From assembly GCA_910587655.1 (NCBI GenBank), contig CAJUND010000031.1, positions 1-39,703 on the forward strand: a stretch of DNA of 39,703 nt. The letters run 5' to 3'. Made by a program: the position numbers and the translations under genes. The first letter of the stretch is position 1. Every line of letters begins with the position of its first letter. This DNA comes from an uncultured Agathobacter sp. (GTDB taxonomy: Bacteria; Bacillota; Clostridia; Lachnospirales; Lachnospiraceae). This document shows positions 8,526 through 17,775 of this stretch, piece by piece. Under the pieces are notes generated by a model that had not been told where the DNA came from, ran no database searches, and saw nothing but the letters and a program-made list of their open reading frames with translations.

Positions 8526-10925
8526 TCATGACTTTCCTATATTTCTGCTGGCATTGCAGGTAAAATACAGCACCTGGTACTCGTTTGCAATCTGCTTTAA
8601 CAGCTCCTGTCCGTGTCCGAATTTTTCCTCATCCTGGTTGACAAACGGATCATCCAGCACTAAAAACGGTTTTTCTTCCGGATACATCGCATCCACAAGC
8701 GCCAGACGCATGCAGACGCCAAGCAGGTCCTGGTATCCTGCGGAAAACCATTTTGTTTCCCTGAGTTCACCAAGCTCCTTCACCTGCACATCGATATTGG
8801 CATCCACCATCCAGGTTCCTTTTCCGGAACCGGTAAGAAGCTCATAATACTTTCCGAAACCGCCTTCAATCGGTCCTAAATACCTTGCTGAAAACTGCTC
8901 CTTGGCACTCTGCAGCAGGCTCTGTGTCAGATCATATACTTCATACAGATGCTCCTCTTTTTCCTGCTCTTCTTTGCAGGTGGTCAGCTGCTGTTCTTTT
9001 TCATCCCGCATGTCAAGCTGTTCCTGCAGGTCGTCCATCTGGCGGTTATACTGTTCAATGGCTTCCCTGACGTCCTCCAGACGCTCATCCACGTCCTGAA
9101 TCATGGAATTTAACTCATCCAGGGAATACGGGCATACTTCCTTCTGTTCCAGCTCTTTTACATCATATTCTTCCTCAAAAAGCTCTTTTTTCTTCCGGCT
9201 TTCTTCATATGCTTTTAAGGCAATCCGGTATTTTGTCGCCTTGGTCTGCAGCAGGCTGATTCCGGTTCCCAGGTCCTCGCCAAAATCCACCCCTGTTTCT
9301 TCCCCGAATTCCATCAGGTCTTTTTTGGTTTTCTCATATTCTTCCCGTGCTGCCTCGCTCTTATTCGCCCGTGTCTTTAACCTGTCATATTCATGCATCT
9401 GGTTTTTTAAGTCAAACATGCCTTCCCTGGCATTTGTTCCGCTGCAGTAAATATGGTAACGTCCCAGAAATGCAATTGCCTTTTCCTCGATTTTTAAGAT
9501 TTCCGCGGAAGCCAGTTCCAGGGTCTGCTGTACTTCGATTACCGGTTCCCGGAATTTCCTGTCTTCTTCTTCCCGTTCCAGTTTCCTTTTCTGGTTTCTT
9601 CTTTCATCCTGTGACATTCTGATACTGCGCACCAGAAGGAGCAGGATGCCAAATACCACAACGCCCGCGGCAATCACCATAACCGGTATAAAATCTTTTA
9701 ACAGGTTTTTCAGGACAAAACTCAGTACGCAGCCGATTCCGCCTGCGGCAATCAGCATGATTCCAAATACCAGAAGCGGAATTCTTTTTTCAACCAGAAA
9801 AATCGGTGCTTCCCGCTTCATTGCCATTGCCTCAAAATAGGAAATTCTGTTTTCAAGCAGCGATTTTTCCTCATGAAGCTGCGACAGGCATTCCAGCTCT
9901 TTTTCCATTTCCGAGATATCCTGCTGGTCAGGCAGACCGTTTTCAAAACGGTCGGACAGCTTACTGTACTGCGTCCTCTCTTCATCCGTCAGTCCCAGGT
10001 TATACAGTGTTGTCTTTAAAACCCCGAGCATCTGGACTTCCTGGTTTTTCTGGATAAACTCTTCTTCTTCCGGCACACGGTCAGGAAAAATCCTGCGGTA
10101 ACTGTCCATCTCCGCTTTGCGTTCGTCCACCTCTCTGCATAAAGAATCATAGTTCATCTTAAGGCTTTCACGGCGGCTTTCCTCACTTGCCATCTGCAGC
10201 GCCTTTGCATACTGCGAACGGATATCCGACAGTTCCTTGCGCTGTTCCTGCTTCTTTGCAAGCTTTTCCCGGATTTCCTTTGCCGCCGTATCAGCCGCCT
10301 CAAATCCCCGGATTTCTTCTGTCAGAAGTGTAATGGTGCTCTTGCGCTTTTTCAGCGAGCCGGTTGCACGGTTCGGCGAAATTTTGTTCATCCGGTCACG
10401 GATCCGCTTCTGCGCCGTGTCAAAATTATTAATGTCATTTGTGTTTTCCACCAGATTGCCAAGCTTGGCATTAATGGCGTCTGTAGAACCGCATTCACAG
10501 TCATTCTGGGCAATGAACGCACTTCTTTTAAAGGAAGCGCTGTCCAGTCCGAATATTTCATTGCCTATGTCTGAAGAATAGTCATGGCACTCCAAATTCG
10601 TGGCAAGATCGTAGATATGAAAGGTATCGGTCTTTTCGTTCTTTCCAAACGAACGGCTGATCCGGTATACCCTGTCCTTGTAATTAAAATCAAGCGTACC
10701 GCCGTACACACCGCCCTGCCACGGACGGTAAACCACACGCTCCTTATCAAACTGCCCGGATTCCCTTTTGGAATCAAATCCGTAAAACATTACCCGCAAA
10801 AAGGCGGCAAGCGTACTTTTGCCCCAGCCGTTCGGCTGGTAAAAAAGATTTACCCCGTTTGTAAAATCAAAACTCACATTCGATAATTTCCCAAAATTTT
10901 CCACATGACAGGAAAGCAACTTCAT
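8526..10925 (-). CDS. YhaN/SbcC-like SMC-type ATPase with two membrane helices
   Basis: A 799-residue protein with split ABC ATPase halves. Walker A is in QPNGWGKST (30-38) and Walker B in FLVLDDPF (about 755-761), preceded by a signature-like SAGYQDLL. Long coiled coils connect them. Where SbcC/Rad50 has a zinc hook, this protein has two hydrophobic helices (about 382-405 and 412-432), the arrangement of Bacillus YhaN. It should partner the metallophosphoesterase gene just upstream, whose stop is 4 bp before this ATG. A role in DNA-end processing or repair at the membrane follows from the SbcCD family. An in-frame ATG at 10964 lies within the upstream gene and is rejected. Confidence 0.88.
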   Translation of the reverse strand: MKLLSCHVENFGKLSNVSFDFTNGVNLFYQPNGWGKSTLAAFLRVMFYGFDSKRESGQFDKERVVYRPWQGGVYGGTLDFNYKDRVYRISRSFGKNEKTDTFHIYDLATNLECHDYSSDIGNEIFGLDSASFKRSAFIAQNDCECGSTDAINAKLGNLVENTNDINNFDTAQKRIRDRMNKISPNRATGSLKKRKSTITLLTEEIRGFEAADTAAKEIREKLAKKQEQRKELSDIRSQYAKALQMASEESRRESLKMNYDSLCREVDERKAEMDSYRRIFPDRVPEEEEFIQKNQEVQMLGVLKTTLYNLGLTDEERTQYSKLSDRFENGLPDQQDISEMEKELECLSQLHEEKSLLENRISYFEAMAMKREAPIFLVEKRIPLLVFGIMLIAAGGIGCVLSFVLKNLLKDFIPVMVIAAGVVVFGILLLLVRSIRMSQDERRNQKRKLEREEEDRKFREPVIEVQQTLELASAEILKIEEKAIAFLGRYHIYCSGTNAREGMFDLKNQMHEYDRLKTRANKSEAAREEYEKTKKDLMEFGEETGVDFGEDLGTGISLLQTKATKYRIALKAYEESRKKKELFEEEYDVKELEQKEVCPYSLDELNSMIQDVDERLEDVREAIEQYNRQMDDLQEQLDMRDEKEQQLTTCKEEQEKEEHLYEVYDLTQSLLQSAKEQFSARYLGPIEGGFGKYYELLTGSGKGTWMVDANIDVQVKELGELRETKWFSAGYQDLLGVCMRLALVDAMYPEEKPFLVLDDPFVNQDEEKFGHGQELLKQIANEYQVLYFTCNASRNIGKS

Positions 10926-10929
10926 AAAT

Positions 10930-12018
10930 TTATATCTCCTCTCCGGATAAAGCCATAATTCCACAGCGTATCACTTCTGTTTTCTGCTCTTCCTTCAGCT
11001 CCGAATTAAGTACCATTCGGATAAATTCACCTTTTAGTGAAGCGTCCTTTTCATAATCACTGTAATTAATCTTAAGTTTTGTCTGGTCGCATACTTTTTC
11101 AAAGTAGAAATAATCGTTAAACAGGTCCTGCAGATAATCGCAGTTAAATTCCGCATCCACCTCAACCTCACCGGTGAGAACGAATTTTACCATGCTTGCC
11201 GACGGATAGGAGTATTTTGCAACTTCCTGTTCGATACAGACTGCAGCCTCCCTTGTCGTCAGCATCCCGCTTACATCCACTTCCAGCGTATACAGTGTCC
11301 TTGCCGCTATCTGGATAAATGAAGCCTCGGCGCGTCTGGTCTGTTCATCCACATCCAGAAGCACAAACCCTTTCGGTCCGCACTCGTCAAACCCGCGTCC
11401 TTCCAGACACCCCGGATAACAGTATATACCGCGGTTATCCAGCTGCTCCTGCACATAGCTGTGGACATGCCCCAGCGCAAGATAATCAATATTTTTATTG
11501 CAGAGTGCATCCAGACCGATGCTGTAAGTCTGCTCTTTATTCTGGTATGTACCCGCCTGGCCGTGCAGCGTGACGATATTGTAGTCGTCATGGTTCAGCA
11601 CCAGCGAGTTATAGGCAGTCGCCTGGTTTTCCTCTGACAGCTCCAGACCTGAAATGACGACATTTCCATAACGGTATGCCGTCCACTGCTCGTCAAACAG
11701 CAGCAGGTTATCCGGCAGCTCTTCCAGCTTGGACAGAAAATTATCGCTGTCATGGTTTCCCCGCAGGTATAAAAAGTCAATCTGCGGATGGGAATAAATC
11801 ATGTCCCTTACGGTGTTTCTTGCCATTGCAGAAACACTCCGCGTATCAAATAAATCTCCTGCGATCAGTATAATCCTTACTTCGTTTTTCTCCGCATATT
11901 CCACCATACGCGTAAATGTTCTTATGATTTCTTTCCTGCGCTCCCTTGCCTGCTCCCTGCCCAGGTTTGTTGTCATCCTGGAATCCAGGTGCAAATCCGC
12001 ACAATGAATGATTTTCAT
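10930..12018 (-). CDS. SbcD/YhaO-like metallophosphoesterase (DNA exonuclease)
   Basis: A 362-residue calcineurin-like phosphoesterase. The metal-binding blocks are in order: HCADLHLD near the N-terminus, AGDLFD, RGNHDS, then TLHG and LGHVHSY. These are the SbcD/Mre11/YhaO signatures for a Mn-dependent nuclease, with a C-terminal extension that likely contacts the ATPase encoded next. The ATG has GGGGG a few bases upstream. It lies between clpX and the yhaN-like gene, separated from clpX by two tandem copies of an 83-bp hairpin element. Confidence 0.92.
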   Translation of the reverse strand: MKIIHCADLHLDSRMTTNLGREQARERRKEIIRTFTRMVEYAEKNEVRIILIAGDLFDTRSVSAMARNTVRDMIYSHPQIDFLYLRGNHDSDNFLSKLEELPDNLLLFDEQWTAYRYGNVVISGLELSEENQATAYNSLVLNHDDYNIVTLHGQAGTYQNKEQTYSIGLDALCNKNIDYLALGHVHSYVQEQLDNRGIYCYPGCLEGRGFDECGPKGFVLLDVDEQTRRAEASFIQIAARTLYTLEVDVSGMLTTREAAVCIEQEVAKYSYPSASMVKFVLTGEVEVDAEFNCDYLQDLFNDYFYFEKVCDQTKLKINYSDYEKDASLKGEFIRMVLNSELKEEQKTEVIRCGIMALSGEEI

Positions 12019-12036
12019 ACTTTATCCCCCATTTAT

Positions 12037-12204
12037 TGAACATCGGTCCATCGTAAATTTGCCTTCGGCAAATGGACCGACGCTGCATATCAGGTTTTCC
12101 ATGAAAACCTGATACATTAACTGAACATCGGTCCATCGTAAATTTGCCTTCGGCAAATGGACCGACGCTGCATATCAGGTTTTCCATGAAAACCTGATAC
12201 ATTA
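12037..12204 (-). repeat. Tandem pair of 83-bp two-hairpin elements
   Basis: Two identical 83-bp copies (12037-12119 and 12122-12204) are separated by 2 bp. Each copy has a perfect 11-bp stem ATCAGGTTTTC with a 3-nt loop, then a longer hairpin with outer GGTCCA/TGGACC and inner ATTTGCC/GGCAAAT arms. The TAA of clpX (12204-12202) is the first three bases of the second-listed copy on the coding strand. No T-run follows, so it is more likely an mRNA-stabilising, processing or REP-like element than a terminator. Confidence 0.9.
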
Positions 12205-13620
12205 TCTTGCCTGTTCCTGTAATGCAGGCGCACTGCGCATCTGAATTGTCGGTCCGCCCTTTCTTTCAATGTAATCTTTTGTAATGACCACCCGTCCGAT
12301 ATTGTCATCCTTTGGAATTTCGTACATAATGTCCAGCATGAATTCCTCAATGATTGCGCGCAGCGCACGTGCACCGACCTTTTTTTCTTTTGCTTTTTTT
12401 GCTACGGCGCTCAGCGCACCCTGGTCAAATTCCAGATCCACCTCGTCCATTTCCAGCAGCCTGATATACTGCTTTAAAATAGCATTTTTAGGCTCCACCA
12501 GAATTTTTACCAGCATTTCCTCGGTAAGCGCCTCAAGGGTGAAAAGAACCGGAAGCCGTCCCAGAAACTCCGGAATCATCCCGAATTTGCGCACGTCCTC
12601 CACTTCCACCTTACTCAGGATGTTTTCATCCTCGTCGTACCGGTCCTTTAAATCGGACTTAAAGCCGATTGCCGCTGATTTGTTCAGACGTTCCTTAATG
12701 ATATCCTCCAGGTCCGGAAACGCTCCCCCGCAGATAAACAGGATATCCTTGGTATCCACCGTGGTCATCGGCACCATGGCATTTTTACTGCCTGCGCCCA
12801 CCGGAACGTCAATCTCCGCGCCCTCTAACAGCTTTAACATCCCCTGCTGCACGGATTCACCGCTGACGTCCCGCTGGTTGGTGTTGCGCTTTTTGGCAAT
12901 CTTGTCTATCTCGTCTATAAAGATAATTCCCTTTTCTGCACGTTCCACATCATTGTCCGCCGCTGCCAAAAGCTTGCTTACCACGCTTTCGATATCATCC
13001 CCGATATAGCCTGCCTCGGTCAGGGAGGTGGCATCCGTAATTGCAAGCGGCACGTCAAGCAGCCTGGCAAGCGTCTTTACCAGATAGGTCTTTCCGCAGC
13101 CGGTCGGTCCGATCATGAGCATATTGGATTTTTCTATGTCAACACCGTCTTTTTCACCTGACATCACACGCTTGTAATGGTTGTATACAGCAACAGACAT
13201 TACTTTTTTTGCCTGCTCCTGCCCCACGACATATTCATCCAGCCGCGCCTTGATCTTATGCGGCGCAGGAATGGAATGGATATCAAGCACCGGAGCCGCT
13301 TTTTTCTCCTTCGGCGCTTTCTTTTTGATTTTCTGGCTCATGGGAACTGTATCCTGCAGCTCTGATAAATTTATCATGCTGATATTGGGCATCTTGCCAA
13401 CGCTCATGTTCATGTTCATGAAATCACCCATGTTAAAGCCGCCGGAATTCATTGAATCAAACGTCTTCTGCATGCAGTCGCTGCAGATACATACGTTATT
13501 CTGAATATGTATCATCTTGCCCGCAGTATGCTCCGGCCTGCGGCAGATATAACAGACATCTTCGTATTCCACGTTCTTATCTTCGTCAGTCACCTGACTG
13601 CTGTTCTGGTTTTCAGACAT
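12202..13620 (-). CDS. clpX: ATP-dependent Clp protease ATP-binding subunit ClpX
   Basis: A 472-residue AAA+ unfoldase that feeds substrates to ClpP. An N-terminal zinc module carries C23-x2-C26 and C46-x2-C49 (with an extra C44). Then come Walker A GPTGCGKT (171-178), the pore loop as GYIG (204-207, usually GYVG), Walker B IIFIDEID (232-239), the ClpP-binding IGF loop (318-320), and a sensor-2 GARALR. It is about 50 residues longer than typical ClpX, because of a Met/Asn-rich and Lys-rich linker (about 55-110) after the zinc module. The start (MSENQN) has AGGAGG 10 nt upstream. Whether this is the main or a second ClpX of the genome cannot be told, and no clpP or tig is adjacent. Confidence 0.93.
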   Translation of the reverse strand: MSENQNSSQVTDEDKNVEYEDVCYICRRPEHTAGKMIHIQNNVCICSDCMQKTFDSMNSGGFNMGDFMNMNMSVGKMPNISMINLSELQDTVPMSQKIKKKAPKEKKAAPVLDIHSIPAPHKIKARLDEYVVGQEQAKKVMSVAVYNHYKRVMSGEKDGVDIEKSNMLMIGPTGCGKTYLVKTLARLLDVPLAITDATSLTEAGYIGDDIESVVSKLLAAADNDVERAEKGIIFIDEIDKIAKKRNTNQRDVSGESVQQGMLKLLEGAEIDVPVGAGSKNAMVPMTTVDTKDILFICGGAFPDLEDIIKERLNKSAAIGFKSDLKDRYDEDENILSKVEVEDVRKFGMIPEFLGRLPVLFTLEALTEEMLVKILVEPKNAILKQYIRLLEMDEVDLEFDQGALSAVAKKAKEKKVGARALRAIIEEFMLDIMYEIPKDDNIGRVVITKDYIERKGGPTIQMRSAPALQEQAR

Positions 13621-13706
13621 TGGTCTTGCCCCTCCTAGGTTTCCTGTGCAAAAATCGCAAATTAATGTGTACAAACATCACATCATACCGATTCCATAAT
13701 ACTATA

Positions 13707-13735
13707 ATTATACGTCAATACCTCTGTAAACACAA
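13707..13735 (-). promoter_or_regulatory. Promoter of clpX
   Basis: TTGTGT (13735-13730) and TATAAT (13712-13707) on the minus strand are 17 bp apart, about 87 bp before the clpX start. The -35 is imperfect. A TTGACG just downstream has no -10 at usable spacing. Confidence 0.65.
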
Positions 13736-13776
13736 GACAGATTATGTTTTTTTTCAAAAGAATTAGAAAAAAACTG

Positions 13777-13812
13777 AAAAAGGGGCGGATTCCGAAGAAC
13801 CAGCCCCTTTTT
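13777..13812 (-). terminator. Intrinsic terminator of the aspS2-gatCAB operon
   Basis: The 10-bp stem AAAAAGGGGC/GCCCCTTTTT encloses a nested GGTTC-TTCG-GAATCC hairpin. It is followed on the minus strand by a T-rich run and lies 11 bp after the gatB stop. Confidence 0.88.
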
Positions 13813-13823
13813 TCAGTCATTTT

Positions 13824-15254
13824 TTACAGGATTTCCTTTAGTATTTTGTTTACTATTCCAGGATTTGCCTTTCCTTTTGTTGCTTTCATGGTCTGGCCGA
13901 CCAGGAAACCAAGCGCTTTTTCCTTTCCGTTATGGTAATCCTCCACGGACTGCGGATTTTCTTTTATGACCTGCTCGATGGCAGCGCGAAGCTCGTCTTC
14001 GTCATTTACGCTCTTTAAGCCTTTTTCCTCCACATACTTTTCCGGGTCGGTATTGTCTGCAAATACCAGCTCAAAGACTTCCTTTGCCACGCTTCCGTTT
14101 ATCGTGCCGTTTTCTACAAGCCCGATCAGCTTCGCAAGGTTCTCCGGTGAAAACCGGATGTCCTCTGCGTCCATGTCATGTTCTTTTAACAGGCGCATGG
14201 TTTCCACCATCAGCCAGTTGGATACTTTCTTGGGTTTGCCGCAGATTTTTGTGGTTGCCTCAAACAAATCCGCCATGTGCTTGGACGCCGTAATAATTTT
14301 TGCATCGTATTCCGGAATATCATATTCCTTTTTATAGCGCGCAAGCTTTTCCTCCCGAAGCTCCGGCTGCCGCGCCTTCACATCGGAAATCCAATCATCG
14401 GAAATGACAAGCGGAACCAGGTCCGGATCCGGGAAATAGCGGTAGTCCTGCGCATCCTCTTTGAAACGCATGGCGTGGGAGCTTTCTTTATTGTCATCCC
14501 AGCGGCGGGTTTCCTGCACAACTTTTCTTCCGGCTTCCAGAAGCTCTATCTGGCGTTCCCGCTCCCCTTCAATGGCATGTGCGATTGCCTTGAAGGAATT
14601 CAGGTTTTTCATCTCGGTACGGGTGCCGAACTTACTGCTGCCCGTTTCACGGACGGAAAGGTTGACGTCGGCACGCATGGAGCCTTCGTTTAATTTACAG
14701 TCCGAGGCGCCGAGGTACTGGATGGTCTGGCGCAGTTTTTCCAGATAGGCGATGACTTCATCCGCCGAACGCATGTCAGGCTCGGACACAATCTCGATAA
14801 GCGGCACGCCGGAACGGTTAAAGTCCACGATGGAAACATCCTCCCACTCGTCATGTACCAGTTTTCCGGCGTCTTCCTCCATATGGATTTCATGGATGCG
14901 GACCTGTTTTTTTCCGGCATCCGTTTCTATTTCCACGCTCCCGTTTCTGCAGATTGGCAGGTAAAGCTGGGAAATCTGGTAGTTCTGCGGGTTATCCGGG
15001 TAAAAATAGTTTTTCCGGTCAAATTTGCTGTATCTGGTAATCTGGCAGTTGGTGGCAAGTCCGACCGCCATGGCATATTCCACGACCTGTTTATTTAATA
15101 CCGGAAGGGACCCCGGCGCTCCGGTACACACCGGGCAGGTGTGCACATTCGGCGCTCCGCCGAATTCTGTAGAGCAGGAACAGAAGATTTTGGTTTTTGT
15201 TGCGAGTTCCACATGGACTTCCAGTCCGATTACGGTTTCATAGTTTTTACTCAT
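13824..15254 (-). CDS. gatB: Asp-tRNA(Asn)/Glu-tRNA(Gln) amidotransferase subunit B
   Basis: A 476-residue GatB. The N-terminal YETVIGLEVHVEL block and the cysteine set CSCSTEFG...CPVC are typical of the kinase-like cradle that activates the tRNA-bound Asp/Glu carboxyl. The C-terminal tail is the YqeY-like tRNA-binding domain (NPGIVNKILKE). The start MSKNYET is the family-typical one; ATG at 15266 (MVRYMSK) is possible but its AGG lies too close, so the start is uncertain by 4 codons. It is the last gene of the operon, 82 bp after gatA, with a terminator directly behind. Confidence 0.96.
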   Translation of the reverse strand: MSKNYETVIGLEVHVELATKTKIFCSCSTEFGGAPNVHTCPVCTGAPGSLPVLNKQVVEYAMAVGLATNCQITRYSKFDRKNYFYPDNPQNYQISQLYLPICRNGSVEIETDAGKKQVRIHEIHMEEDAGKLVHDEWEDVSIVDFNRSGVPLIEIVSEPDMRSADEVIAYLEKLRQTIQYLGASDCKLNEGSMRADVNLSVRETGSSKFGTRTEMKNLNSFKAIAHAIEGERERQIELLEAGRKVVQETRRWDDNKESSHAMRFKEDAQDYRYFPDPDLVPLVISDDWISDVKARQPELREEKLARYKKEYDIPEYDAKIITASKHMADLFEATTKICGKPKKVSNWLMVETMRLLKEHDMDAEDIRFSPENLAKLIGLVENGTINGSVAKEVFELVFADNTDPEKYVEEKGLKSVNDEDELRAAIEQVIKENPQSVEDYHNGKEKALGFLVGQTMKATKGKANPGIVNKILKEIL

Positions 15255-15336
15255 ATATCGTACCATTTTCCTTTCTTTCGGTTTATTTCTGAACGGGAAC
15301 TTCCGTCCATGCTGAATTTGGGGTTTTTCAAAAAAC

Positions 15337-16800
15337 TCATACCTTTGCAAGCGGACTGCGCTCATATTTTCCCGTCTGTTCAAAGCTATACGCGGCACGG
15401 ATGATATTTTTTTCTTTAAAACAGTCGCCAATCATCTGGATGCCGATGGGAAGCCCCGTGCTGTCCGTCCCGCACGGAAGGGAAATTCCCGGCAGTCCCG
15501 CGAGGTTTACGGATATGGTGTAAATATCGCCCAGGTACATCTGAATCGGGTTCTGCAGGCTCTCTCCCAGCTTCGGCGCGGTGGTCGGCGCCGCCGGTGC
15601 AATGATGACATCATATTTTGCGAACGCCTCATCAAATGCTTTTTTTATCAGTCCCTTGACCCTTAATGCCTTTAAATAATAAGCGTCATAATAGCCGGAA
15701 CTTAAGACAAAGGAACCGAGCATGATTCTGCGCTTTACCTCTGCCCCGAAGCCCTCGGAACGGGATTTTTTGTACATATTATGAAGTCCCTCGTATTCTT
15801 TGGTCCGGTAGCCGTATTTTACGCCGTCAAAACGGGCGAGGTTGGAGCTGGCTTCCGCGCAGGCAATCACGTAATATGCCGGAATGGCGTATTTTACCAG
15901 CCCTAAGTCAAATTCCTCAACAACGGCTCCCTTTTCCTCCAGCTTCCTTACTGCGGAAAGGACGGCATCCCTTACTTCTATATTTAAGCCTTCCCCGAAA
16001 TAATCTTTCGGGATTCCGATTTTCATTCCCTTTACATCATCCACAAGCGCTGCGGTAAAGTCCGTGTCATTACGTGCAACAGATGTTGCGTCCTTTGTAT
16101 CATGTCCTGAAATGATTTCCAGTACTGCGGCACAGTCTGTCACGTCCTTTGCAACCGGCCCGATCTGGTCCAAGGAAGAACCATAGGCAATCAGTCCGTA
16201 ACGGGACACGGTTCCGTACGTCGGCTTGATTCCGGTCACACCGCAGAACGAACTCGGCTGGCGAATACTTCCCCCCGTATCAGAACCGAGCGCAAAGGAG
16301 CATTCCTCCGCGGATACTGCTGCACAGGAACCGCCGGAAGAGCCGCCCGGCACATGCGCCTCGTTCCATGGGTTTTTTGTCACTTTATATGCAGAGGTTT
16401 CTGTCGTACTTCCCATCGCAAATTCATCCATGTTGGTTTTTCCGATAACCACTGCCCCGGCGTCCTCCAGGCGCCTGACGGCTTCCGCCGTGTAGGTCGG
16501 CACAAAGTTTTCCAGTATTTTGGAAGAACAGGTGGTAAGCAGTCCCTTTGTACACATGTTATCCTTGATGGCAACCGGCACACCGGCAAGCAGTCCCGTT
16601 AAACTTCCACTGTCAATCAGTTTCTGGACTTCTTCTGCACGTTTTAATGCGCCTTCCCCGTCAACTGTTACAAAGCTGTTTACCTTTTCCTCTTTTGCCT
16701 TTATGGCGTCAAGCGCAGCCTGTACGGCTTCTGTGACGCTTACTTCTTTTGTTTTTATCTTTTTTCCCAGCCCGACGGCTGTTTCACTCATTAAGCTCAT
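15337..16800 (-). CDS. gatA: Asp-tRNA(Asn)/Glu-tRNA(Gln) amidotransferase subunit A
   Basis: A 487-residue amidase-signature protein that releases ammonia from glutamine for the transamidation. The Ser-cisSer-Lys triad is visible: K79 in VPVAIKDN, S154 in PGGSSGGS and S178 in SDTGGSIRQP. Length is normal. The ATG is preceded by GGAAGGAG. It lies 51 bp downstream of the GNAT-GatC fusion gene and 82 bp upstream of gatB. Confidence 0.97.
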   Translation of the reverse strand: MSLMSETAVGLGKKIKTKEVSVTEAVQAALDAIKAKEEKVNSFVTVDGEGALKRAEEVQKLIDSGSLTGLLAGVPVAIKDNMCTKGLLTTCSSKILENFVPTYTAEAVRRLEDAGAVVIGKTNMDEFAMGSTTETSAYKVTKNPWNEAHVPGGSSGGSCAAVSAEECSFALGSDTGGSIRQPSSFCGVTGIKPTYGTVSRYGLIAYGSSLDQIGPVAKDVTDCAAVLEIISGHDTKDATSVARNDTDFTAALVDDVKGMKIGIPKDYFGEGLNIEVRDAVLSAVRKLEEKGAVVEEFDLGLVKYAIPAYYVIACAEASSNLARFDGVKYGYRTKEYEGLHNMYKKSRSEGFGAEVKRRIMLGSFVLSSGYYDAYYLKALRVKGLIKKAFDEAFAKYDVIIAPAAPTTAPKLGESLQNPIQMYLGDIYTISVNLAGLPGISLPCGTDSTGLPIGIQMIGDCFKEKNIIRAAYSFEQTGKYERSPLAKV

Positions 16801-16851
16801 TTTTGTCTCCTTCCTGGATTTCTTTCGGGATCTCTATCGGGAACATCAGTC

Positions 16852-17775
16852 CTACTCTCCTATCGTTTTCGGTACTTTAAATCCGCCGTCCTTCATACAC
16901 GGCGCATTGGCAAGCGTGTCCTTACTTCCGTCCCCGTTTGCAACCACATCCTCACGGAAAACATTGTTTACAGGAAATACATGGGACATCGGCTCGATTC
17001 CGGAGGTATCCAGCTCATCCAGCTGGTCAATATAGTCGAGCATTTCCTCCATGTCTTTTTTGGCTGCCTGCGCTTCCTCCCCGCTCAGCTCCAGCTTGGC
17101 AAGGATTCCTACATATTCCATGGTTTCGTCTGAGATGACGTTTCGCATCTTACCGTCAGCCCCCGCTACTTTTGTAACGCTTGCAGTGATTTCTTCCGGT
17201 TCTTCTTCTGCTTCCGCCTCCAGGACTGCGGCGCTTTTTACTTTTGCATAAACTGCCATATCGCAGATTCCTGTGTTGTTTCGTCCGCTGCGGCGAAGGG
17301 TTCCTTCATATTCCATGCCGCTTTTTTCCATAACTTTTCCGGAATTCGGATTATTGGTATCATGACGGGCATATACGCGTCCTGCACCGGTTTCTTCCAT
17401 AAAAAAGCGGATGACTTCGGTCAGGGCTTCGGTCATGTAACCCCTGTGCCAGAATTCTTTTCCGATGCAGTATCCAATTTCCACGGTGTCTGTTTCGTCC
17501 TCTATTTTTACTGCAGAGATGCTTCCGATGGGCTGTTCGATTTCATTTAACTCAATTGCCCAGGAGTAAAAATCCTTTTTTTCATAATTGGCAATTATGA
17601 AATTTTTCAGGTAATTTTCCGCCTGTTCCACGTTTTCGTATGACTGCCAGGTCAGATATTTTGTTACTTCATCATTATTTGCCCAGTTGTAAAACATGTT
17701 TTCGGCGTCGTCTTCGTCAAAACGGCGCAGCGTCAGATGTTCGGTTGAAAGTTCCATGGTTCCGGTGTGGTTCAT
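16852..17775 (-). CDS. gatC: GNAT acetyltransferase fused to GatC
   Basis: One uninterrupted 307-codon frame. Residues 1 to about 180 are a RimJ/RimL-type GNAT N-acetyltransferase (LTLRRFDEDDAE at the start, the acetyl-CoA loop around GKEFWHRGYMTEA, then NPNSGKVMEKSGMEYEG). An Ala/Glu-rich linker covers about 185-206. Residues 207-307 are a complete GatC, including VGILAKLELS and the tail with EPMSHVFP and FREDVV. GatC normally is about 95 residues alone and clamps GatA to GatB. The ATG has GAGGAGG upstream. The fusion suggests the acetyltransferase is tethered to the amidotransferase; its acceptor is unknown. Confidence 0.93.
   Translation of the reverse strand: MNHTGTMELSTEHLTLRRFDEDDAENMFYNWANNDEVTKYLTWQSYENVEQAENYLKNFIIANYEKKDFYSWAIELNEIEQPIGSISAVKIEDETDTVEIGYCIGKEFWHRGYMTEALTEVIRFFMEETGAGRVYARHDTNNPNSGKVMEKSGMEYEGTLRRSGRNNTGICDMAVYAKVKSAAVLEAEAEEEPEEITASVTKVAGADGKMRNVISDETMEYVGILAKLELSGEEAQAAKKDMEEMLDYIDQLDELDTSGIEPMSHVFPVNNVFREDVVANGDGSKDTLANAPCMKDGGFKVPKTIGE

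Noticed and set aside
12037..12204. Possible CRISPR-like repeat pair
   Set aside because: Only two copies with a 2-bp gap and no spacers or cas genes; the units are hairpin elements.
12284..13009. 241-codon plus-strand ORF opposite clpX
   Set aside because: Ser-rich antisense shadow of a conserved coding frame.
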